Assembly (NCBI GenBank): GCA_021737525.1
Contig: JAIPDU010000005.1
Span: 1-20,567, forward strand
Direction: 5' to 3'
Source of the DNA: Desulfohalobiaceae bacterium
GTDB lineage: Bacteria; Desulfobacterota; Desulfovibrionia; Desulfovibrionales; Desulfothermaceae
DNA length: 20,567 nt
Shown: positions 15,217 through 20,567 of the stretch, piece by piece
How the letters are laid out: each line of letters opens with the position of its first letter
Numbering within the stretch: the stretch's first letter is position 1
Made by a program: the position numbers and the translations under genes
Notes under the pieces: model-generated
The model's input: the letters and a program-made list of their open reading frames with translations, nothing else
Told to the model about the DNA's origin: nothing
Databases searched by the model: none

Positions 15217-16676
15217 CAACACCCCTCCCCTTTTCCGCAGTGCAGATAATCCAGGACCGCCTGCCCGTCGTGGAAGGGCAGCTTTTTGCCCTGGACCTCC
15301 TGATGGGTCTCGTGCCCCTTGCCCGCAATCAAAAGCACGTCCCCGGGCCCCAGCCTATCCAATGCAGCACGGATGGCCCGTTCCCTGTCCGCGTCGCGTA
15401 TCACCTCCACTGCCCCTTCCAGACCGGGCTCGACATCGTCCATGATCCGCTCCGGATCCTCGCTGCGGGGGTTGTCCGAGGTCAGAAAAGCCACATCCGC
15501 GTATTGGGAAACGACCCGTCCCATAACGGGTCTTTTGCTTCGATCCCTGTCCCCGCCGCATCCGAAAAGGACCATGATCCGCCCGTAATCCAGATCCGCC
15601 AGGGCGGAGAGGATGTTCTCCAGGGCATCAGGGGTGTGGGCGTAGTCCACGAAGACATGGAGCCCCCTCTCGTTCTCCACCCATTCCAGCCTGCCGGGGA
15701 CCCCGGAAAAGGACTCCAGGCAGGAAAACGCGTCCTCGGACAGGCCCAGGGCGAGTCCCATGGCCTGGACAGCCAGGAGATTGGAGGCGTTGTGCCGCCC
15801 TATGAGCCGGGATCGGACACTCCAGCTTCGGTCCCCGTAGCTCATGCGCATGACCAGCCCCTTGCGATCCGCCCGCTGCAATTCGCCGTACAGAACGGGG
15901 TGCTCGCTATCCAGGGAGCTGTCCATGCTGTATCCCAGCACATGGGGACACATGGTCGCGAGCCTCCGCCCGTGGGCGTCGTCCAGATTGAGCACGGCCG
16001 GCCCGCCCGGTGCCAGGTATTCGGTGAAGAGCAAGCTCTTGCTCAGGAAATAGCTCTCCATATCCTGGTGATAATCCAGATGCTCCGGGCTCAGGTTGGT
16101 GAACAGGGCGGCGTCGAAGTAAAGCCCCGCCACCCGCTTCTGTTCCAGGCCGTGGGAGGAGACCTCCATGCAGACGGTATCCGTTCCCTCCCGGCTCATT
16201 CGGGCCAGCAGGCAGTGCACGGAGAGGCAGTCCGGAGTGGTCAATCCCGCGGTCTCCTCGTGGCCGGGCCAACGATAGCTGATCGTGCCCAGAACGCCCA
16301 CGCTCCGCCCGGCTCGGCCCAGGAGATGCTCCAGGAGATAGCACACCGTGGTCTTGCCGTTGGTCCCGGTCACCCCGACCAGGGTAACCGGCAGAGAGGC
16401 GGTTTGGAAACGGATCCTGGCCAGCTGGGCAAGGGCGTCCCGTACATCCGGCACCTGGAGGCAGCATCCGGACAGATCCCTGGCCTCCGCAGGGATTTCG
16501 CGGTCGGACAGGACATATCCCGCCCCGCGGCGCAGGGCCTCCGCGATAAACTCCGCTCCATGCCTTCGCGTGCCGGGCATGGCCACAAAGACGTCCCCCG
16601 CCTGCACCGTCCCGGAATGGGTGCGCACTTCGGCCCCGGAGGCAACGGCCTGTTTCAGTTCCGTCCAAAGCTGCAT
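15216..16676 (-). CDS. murE: UDP-N-acetylmuramoyl-L-alanyl-D-glutamate--2,6-diaminopimelate ligase MurE
   Basis: This cytoplasmic ligase adds the third amino acid to UDP-MurNAc-L-Ala-D-Glu. The 486-residue protein shows the P-loop GVTGTNGKTTV (res 101-111), TTPDCLSVHCLL (146-157), EVSSHGLEQKR (171-181), FTNLSPEHLDYH (192-203) and Lys213 in YFLSKSLLF, the residue carbamoylated in this family. VDYAHTPDALENIL (343-356) and FGCGGDRDRSKRPVM (371-385) mark the C-terminal domain. DNPRSEDP (401-408) is the DNPR motif of meso-diaminopimelate-adding enzymes, so the peptidoglycan is expected to be DAP type. The start ATG 16676 is 6 nt after ftsI, with AAGGA inside the last ftsI codons as its ribosome site. 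Confidence 0.98.
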   Translation of the reverse strand: MQLWTELKQAVASGAEVRTHSGTVQAGDVFVAMPGTRRHGAEFIAEALRRGAGYVLSDREIPAEARDLSGCCLQVPDVRDALAQLARIRFQTASLPVTLVGVTGTNGKTTVCYLLEHLLGRAGRSVGVLGTISYRWPGHEETAGLTTPDCLSVHCLLARMSREGTDTVCMEVSSHGLEQKRVAGLYFDAALFTNLSPEHLDYHQDMESYFLSKSLLFTEYLAPGGPAVLNLDDAHGRRLATMCPHVLGYSMDSSLDSEHPVLYGELQRADRKGLVMRMSYGDRSWSVRSRLIGRHNASNLLAVQAMGLALGLSEDAFSCLESFSGVPGRLEWVENERGLHVFVDYAHTPDALENILSALADLDYGRIMVLFGCGGDRDRSKRPVMGRVVSQYADVAFLTSDNPRSEDPERIMDDVEPGLEGAVEVIRDADRERAIRAALDRLGPGDVLLIAGKGHETHQEVQGKKLPFHDGQAVLDYLHCGKGEGC

Positions 16677-16682
16677 AGGCGG

Positions 16683-18644
16683 CTATCCTTCCTTGTCCCT
16701 GCCCCCCAGCCAAAGCACCACATTCTCCTCTCCCCACTCGCTTCCGGGATCGGGTTTCTGCTTGGCCACAACCACACCGGAGCCCTTCACCGCGGGCACG
16801 CTCCCCCTGCGGGCCAAGAGCTCCATGGCCAGACGCAGGGGCATTCCCCGCAAATCCGGCACCCGGGATGCGTCCGTCTCCCGCTTCCCACTCTTTCGGG
16901 TGATGATGCGAAAGCTCCTGGCTCCTTCCTTATCCCGCGATACTTGGGAGGCATCCTGGGTCAAGGTCGGACGCCACTCCCGAAAGGCCTTGGTATGACG
17001 CAAAAGGGTCTGTCCCACCTTGCGGACCGCCGGAGCCGCCACAACCCCTCCGTAATGATTTTCCTCGGGGCTGTCCACCACGGCGAGGAGGAGGTATTCC
17101 GGATCCCGAGCGGGCATGAGGCCGGCGAAGACAGCCAGATAGTCCTCACCGTATCCACCGCTTGCCAGGGCCTGTTGGGCCGTCCCGGTCTTGCCCCCCA
17201 CGCGGACGCCCTTGATATTGGCCCTTGTGCCGGTACCGTCCCCCTCGACCACACTCTCGAGCATGCCCAGCACCTTTTGCGCTGTCTGCTCGGAATACAC
17301 GCGCCTTGGCTCCGGCTTGTCCCGGGCCGGCTCCCGGACCAGGGTCAAGGGCTTGCGAACCCCCTTGTTGGCCAGACAGAGATAGGCCCGCCCCATTTGA
17401 TACAGGTTCTGGGAGAACCCCTGTCCGAAGCTCGCCGAGGCGAGCTCGACCTTGTTCCACTGCATGCTGTTCCGGAGAATGCCCTTGTTTTCCGAGGGCA
17501 GGGGCAAGCTCGTCTCCTCCCCCAGGCCCAACGCGCGCAAGTCGCGGGCGTATGGCCCGGCTCCCAGATCCAGGCCGATTTTGGCCGCACCCACGTTACT
17601 GGAATAGCGGAGGATCTTTCTTACAGGCAGCCATCCGTAATTGTGAGTGTCCTTAACGGTATAGCCCTTGAAGCTCCAGGTTCCGTTTTCGCAGTAGTAG
17701 ATCTTTTTCGGCTCGCAGAGGCCTTCCTCCAGCGCGGAGGCCACGAGAAAGGGCTTCATGGAGGAGCCTGCCTCGAAGGCGTCCAGGGCCGCCCTGTTGC
17801 GCCACAGCCGGGGCGAATACCTCCTGAAGCAGTTGGGATTGAAAAAGGGATACTGGGCCGAGGCGAGGATGTGGCCGTTATCCACCTTGACCACGAGGAA
17901 CATGCCGTGATCCCCGCCGTATTCCCGAACAGCCTCGGAGATGGCCTTTTCCGCCGCGAACTGGATCCGGGTATCCAGAGTCAGCACCACGTCCTTGCCG
18001 GAGAGCTCTTCCGTGAGCTCTCCGGGGGCATACAACACGCGGCCGAAAGCATCGCGCTGAACCAAGAGCTCCCGCTTTCCGCCGGAGAGCCTGGAGTCGA
18101 AGCTGAGCTCAACCCCCTCCAGACCCCGATTATCCATGCCGACAAAGCCGAGGAGCTGCCCGGCCAGTCTGCCCTGGGGATAGATCCGCCTGGGTTCCTG
18201 GGTCAGATAGACCCCGGCCAATTCCTTGGATCGAATCTGCTCCGCCTTCTTGTCCCCGATCTTGCGCTCGATCCAGACGAAGCCGCTGTCGTCGTTCAAC
18301 CGCTTAGCCAGTGCGCCGCGCTCTGTGCTCAATATCCGGGACAGGACTCGGCTGACGCGCTCCGGATCCTCGATCTCCTTGGGCCGAACAAAGACCGAAT
18401 CCACAGTGACACTCTTGGCCAACAAGGACCCGCGACTGGAATAGATATCCCCCCTGAGCCCCCGGACCGACTCCCTGGTCCAGTACTGGGCCTTGGCTCC
18501 CTCGGACAGTTCCAGGCCGTGAACCACCTGGATAAAGTAGGTCTTGACCCACAGGCCGGACCAGATCAGGACCAGGACCCCGGCCAGGAGGACGATGCGC
18601 ATCCTGGACCAGTCCTTGCGTGTGCGTGTTTTGCCTGTCCGCAT
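16683..18644 (-). CDS. ftsI: septal peptidoglycan transpeptidase FtsI (PBP2b/PBP3-like) with C-terminal PASTA domain
   Basis: This class B penicillin-binding protein crosslinks septal peptidoglycan as the partner of FtsW. Numbered from ATG 18644 (653 residues), it has a basic N-terminus, one transmembrane anchor (about 16-38) and the PBP dimer domain (RGLRGDIYSSRGSLLA, about 61-76). The transpeptidase domain carries SSMK (294-297, nucleophile Ser294), SSN (348-350) and KTGTAQ (485-490). A single PASTA domain follows, from VPDLRGMPLRLAMELLARRG (about 595-614) to the C-terminus. GTG 18650 and TTG 18647 are alternative starts two and one codons upstream; AAGGGA is spaced best (8 nt) for ATG 18644. 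The 108-nt gap to ftsL is long for this operon. Confidence 0.97.
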   Translation of the reverse strand: MRTGKTRTRKDWSRMRIVLLAGVLVLIWSGLWVKTYFIQVVHGLELSEGAKAQYWTRESVRGLRGDIYSSRGSLLAKSVTVDSVFVRPKEIEDPERVSRVLSRILSTERGALAKRLNDDSGFVWIERKIGDKKAEQIRSKELAGVYLTQEPRRIYPQGRLAGQLLGFVGMDNRGLEGVELSFDSRLSGGKRELLVQRDAFGRVLYAPGELTEELSGKDVVLTLDTRIQFAAEKAISEAVREYGGDHGMFLVVKVDNGHILASAQYPFFNPNCFRRYSPRLWRNRAALDAFEAGSSMKPFLVASALEEGLCEPKKIYYCENGTWSFKGYTVKDTHNYGWLPVRKILRYSSNVGAAKIGLDLGAGPYARDLRALGLGEETSLPLPSENKGILRNSMQWNKVELASASFGQGFSQNLYQMGRAYLCLANKGVRKPLTLVREPARDKPEPRRVYSEQTAQKVLGMLESVVEGDGTGTRANIKGVRVGGKTGTAQQALASGGYGEDYLAVFAGLMPARDPEYLLLAVVDSPEENHYGGVVAAPAVRKVGQTLLRHTKAFREWRPTLTQDASQVSRDKEGARSFRIITRKSGKRETDASRVPDLRGMPLRLAMELLARRGSVPAVKGSGVVVAKQKPDPGSEWGEENVVLWLGGRDKEG

Positions 18645-18716
18645 CAACACCGTCCCTTGTCACCGCGGGCCGTGGGGGGAAGGATCGACACCCGACCCGG
18701 TGCCGGGGTAGGATCC

Positions 18717-18732
18717 AGCCTCCCGGGAGGCT
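18717..18732. repeat. 16-bp perfect palindrome in the ftsL-ftsI spacer
   Basis: AGCCTCCCGGGAGGCT is self-complementary. It lies in the 108-nt non-coding gap between ftsL and ftsI, which also holds CCCGGTGCCGGG (about 18697-18708). No T-run follows on the transcribed strand, so termination is unlikely; an RNA fold or protein site is possible. Confidence 0.5.
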
Positions 18733-18752
18733 TTCCCGCCAAGGCTTCGCGT

Positions 18753-19046
18753 CTAGCGCAGCCTGCGGATCTGTTCTTTTTCCGGGGGCCGAAGGCCCAA
18801 GCGCGAGGCCATCTCCTGGAGCTTATAGTCGGAGACGAGATGCATTCTTTCCACTTCGAGCTTGGCATTGAGGGTCTTCTCCGACTGCAGCTCGCTTTCC
18901 AGCTGCTTGATGTCGTAGGAAATGTTGACCATCTGGACATTGAGCCAGACCAACCCCAGACTGAGCCCGAAAGCGGCCAGCCCGGAGACGATCAGCCCCC
19001 ACTTGCCGACCTTGCCCGCTTGATTCTTCCTCTCATCCTGTTTCAC
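18753..19046 (-). CDS. ftsL: cell division protein FtsL
   Basis: This small bitopic membrane protein of 97 residues forms the FtsQLB complex with FtsB and FtsQ. Visible parts are a basic cytoplasmic tail (KQDERKNQAGKVGK), one transmembrane helix (about res 17-35) and a periplasmic coiled coil (about 40-85, NISYDIKQLESELQSEKTLN onward). It ends with the FtsL-like motif ASRLGLRPPEKEQIRRL. FtsL sequences are poorly conserved, so the call rests on size, topology, coiled coil and position between rsmH and ftsI. The start is GTG 19046, overlapping the rsmH stop as GTGA, with GGAGG about 5 nt upstream. Confidence 0.9.
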   Translation of the reverse strand: MKQDERKNQAGKVGKWGLIVSGLAAFGLSLGLVWLNVQMVNISYDIKQLESELQSEKTLNAKLEVERMHLVSDYKLQEMASRLGLRPPEKEQIRRLR

Positions 19047-20023
19047 CTGTCCTCCGGCGCCTCGGCGACGCGCATCTTCGCGCTCCTGGCGCGCCTGTTG
19101 CGCGCGATTTCCTCCGCCGAGGGGGTAATGGGTTTCTTGTGCACCAGCCGCAGGCGCGGCCGGCCGCTACAGGTACAGACCATCTGTTCCTCGGGGCAGG
19201 TGCAGCCCCGGGCCGCTTTGCGAAAGGACCACTTGACCAGCCTGTCCTCCAAGGAATGAAAGGAGATCACCGCCACTCGCCCGCCGGGCCGAAGCGATTC
19301 TGGAATCCGCCCCAAAAAGGCGGAAAGCTCCTCGAGCTCCTCGTTGACCGCTATACGCAGCGCCTGAAAGGTGCGCGTGGCCGGATGTCTCCGGGCCTTG
19401 CGCCTCCATTTGGCCGGATAGGCGCTTTTGACCGCTTCCGCCAGCTCCAGGGTGGTTCGGAAGGGAGCCTTTTCGCGCCGTTGCTGTATTTGCCGGGCAA
19501 TCCGACCTGCCATGGGCTCTTCTCCGTAGTCCCGAATGATCCTCTCCAGGCGCTCCCTATCCGCCAGATTCACCAGATCCGCCGCCGTCTCCTCCCCGGA
19601 ATCGGCATCCAGGCGCATATCCAGCGGTCCGTCCTGATGCAGGCCGAATCCGCGCTCGGCACTGTCCAGATGGCGAGAGGAAACCCCCAGATCCAGCACC
19701 GCGCCGTGGAGATCCTCCCATCCCAACTGCCGCATCATCTCCGGGAACCGGCTGAAGCGGGATCGGGCCAAGGTCACCCATTCGCTGAGCCCTTGGTCCA
19801 GAATCCTCGACTCGGCCTCCTTCAAGCTCTGCCCGTCCCGGTCCAGACCCAGCACGTACGGCGGCGGGGAGCAGGCCCGCAGCACCCCCAGGGCATGTCC
19901 CCCCAGACCCAGAGTGCCGTCCAGGTAGCGTCCCCTGGGACGCACCCTCAGCTCCTGCACCACCTCTTGGCAAAGAACCGGATCATGCTCGGCCACATCC
20001 TCTCCAATCCCCTTCAGGGACAC
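19043..20023 (-). CDS. rsmH: 16S rRNA (cytosine(1402)-N4)-methyltransferase RsmH (MraW)
   Basis: This SAM-dependent enzyme N4-methylates C1402 in the decoding centre of 16S rRNA. The 326-residue protein shows SAM motif I LDGTLGLGGHA (res 34-44), DLGVSSRHLD (111-120), RTFQALRIAVNEEL (217-230), ISFHSLEDRLVK (253-264), the CTCP...VCTC cysteine cluster (274-285) and the terminal KKPITPSAEEIARNRRARSAK (about 296-316). The GTG start at 20023 has no clear ribosome site. GTG 19996 (giving MAEHDPVL), preceded by GGAG at 5 nt, is an equally plausible start. It lies 41 nt after mraZ. Confidence 0.97.
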   Translation of the reverse strand: MSLKGIGEDVAEHDPVLCQEVVQELRVRPRGRYLDGTLGLGGHALGVLRACSPPPYVLGLDRDGQSLKEAESRILDQGLSEWVTLARSRFSRFPEMMRQLGWEDLHGAVLDLGVSSRHLDSAERGFGLHQDGPLDMRLDADSGEETAADLVNLADRERLERIIRDYGEEPMAGRIARQIQQRREKAPFRTTLELAEAVKSAYPAKWRRKARRHPATRTFQALRIAVNEELEELSAFLGRIPESLRPGGRVAVISFHSLEDRLVKWSFRKAARGCTCPEEQMVCTCSGRPRLRLVHKKPITPSAEEIARNRRARSAKMRVAEAPEDR

Positions 20024-20064
20024 GCTATTTCATGCAAACCTTCATTCCCGGGCCTACCCGCGCA

Positions 20065-20520
20065 TCAGAGATACAGCTCAAAGCCCGTACCGGAAAGCTC
20101 ATCCATTATTTCATCGAACTGCTGCTCGGTCTCCTCCATCTGGCCGCTGAACCGCTCTTGATCCCAGATCTCGAATTTCCGGCCCACGCCCGCCAGGACC
20201 ACATCACTGTCAAGCTTGGCGTAGTTCCGAAGATGGGGCGGTATGAGGATCCGGCCCTGTTTGTCCAGATTGACTTCCATGGCCCCGGCGATGAAAAAGC
20301 GCTGGAAGTTCCTGATGCTCCGGTTCACCAGATTGGCCCTGTTGAAGCTGTTCTCGATCTCCCGCCATTCAGGACGGGGATAAGCGGCCACGCATCCATC
20401 AAAATTGGTCAGCATGATGCTGCCCTGCTCATCGTGCTCCAGCACGGTGCTCCTGAACTCCGGAGGGAGCATGAGGCGCCCCTTGGCGTCCAGGCTGCGA
20501 TAGGCGTGGCCTCTGAACAT
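20065..20520 (-). CDS. mraZ: transcriptional regulator MraZ
   Basis: This is the first gene of the dcw cluster; it encodes a DNA-binding regulator that oligomerises into rings and controls the cluster's own promoter. The 151-residue protein has two SpoVT/AbrB-like repeats with the conserved DxxGR signatures DAKGR (res 11-15) and DKQGR (86-90), each followed by a Leu/Pro-rich strand (LMLPPEFR, ILIPPHLR). The start is ATG 20520 because MFRGHAYRSLDAKGRL matches the usual MraZ N-terminus; upstream in-frame ATG 20529 and GTG 20559 would read through the operator-like repeats. The promoter is beyond the window edge. Confidence 0.97.
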   Translation of the reverse strand: MFRGHAYRSLDAKGRLMLPPEFRSTVLEHDEQGSIMLTNFDGCVAAYPRPEWREIENSFNRANLVNRSIRNFQRFFIAGAMEVNLDKQGRILIPPHLRNYAKLDSDVVLAGVGRKFEIWDQERFSGQMEETEQQFDEIMDELSGTGFELYL

Positions 20521-20530
20521 AGTACCCATA

Positions 20531-20555
20531 TCCCACTTCTTACCACTTGTTACCA
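20531..20555 (-). promoter_or_regulatory. putative MraZ box: three direct repeats TGGKA with 10-bp period
   Basis: On the minus strand TGGTA, TGGTA and TGGGA start at 20555, 20545 and 20535, exactly one helical turn apart, ending 11 nt before the mraZ ATG. MraZ of enterobacteria binds TGGGN repeats separated by 5 nt, which is the same spacing. Autoregulation is therefore likely. Confidence 0.7.
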
Positions 20556-20567
20556 CCACAACGCAAC

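Noticed and set aside
15129..19259. 1376-codon plus-strand ORF opposite murF-rsmH
   Set aside because: It is the antisense shadow of six well-supported genes in GC-rich DNA, low in complexity and rich in Gln/Gly/His/Pro, with no domain.

Overview
The window is a chromosomal division and cell wall (dcw) cluster, almost complete and read on the minus strand, next to a convergent htpG and the 3' end of a TraB-family membrane protein gene on the plus strand. In order of transcription the cluster is mraZ, rsmH (mraW), ftsL, ftsI, murE, murF, mraY, murD, ftsW, murG, murC, murB, ftsQ, ftsA, ftsZ (from about 20555 down to 3104). The DNA is GC-rich. The gene order without ddl, a PASTA-bearing FtsI and a DNPR-type (meso-diaminopimelate) MurE fit a Gram-negative deltaproteobacterium. 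My best guess is a Desulfovibrionales-like sulfate reducer (Desulfobacterota), but no marker gene in the window proves the taxon.

Layout. 1-735 holds the C-terminal part of a TraB/PrgY-family protein. 736-1135 is non-coding and dominated by a 145-bp near-perfect palindrome. 1136-3046 is htpG. 3053-3099 is a hairpin between the convergent htpG and ftsZ. From 3104 to the right edge everything is the dcw operon on the minus strand. Many junctions are tight (4-bp ATGA/GTGA overlaps at rsmH/ftsL, murF/mraY and murG/murC; 1-6 nt at ftsW/murG and ftsI/murE), which indicates translational coupling and one main transcript. The looser junctions are murC/murB (115 nt), ftsL/ftsI (about 108 nt), mraY/murD (147 nt, filled by a heptanucleotide repeat) and ftsA/ftsZ (180 nt, with an AT-rich island just upstream of ftsZ).

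How it works together. MurB, MurC, MurD, MurE and MurF build UDP-MurNAc-pentapeptide in the cytoplasm. MraY and MurG turn it into lipid I and lipid II. FtsW (SEDS glycosyltransferase) and FtsI (transpeptidase) polymerise and crosslink it at the septum. FtsL and FtsQ belong to the activating FtsQLB complex, and FtsA and FtsZ form the cytoplasmic ring. MraZ is the cluster's transcription regulator. Three 10-bp-phased TGGKA repeats in front of mraZ look like its own operator.

I found no phage, defence, CRISPR or clearly novel gene system. The noteworthy signals are non-coding or fine-scale: two heptanucleotide repeat tracts flanking murD, the palindromic element upstream of htpG, a perfect 16-bp hairpin across the ftsQ stop codon, a 22-codon mini-ORF that exactly bridges murE and murF, a duplicated C-terminal peptide in FtsZ, and a Cys at the usual catalytic Ser position of MurB.
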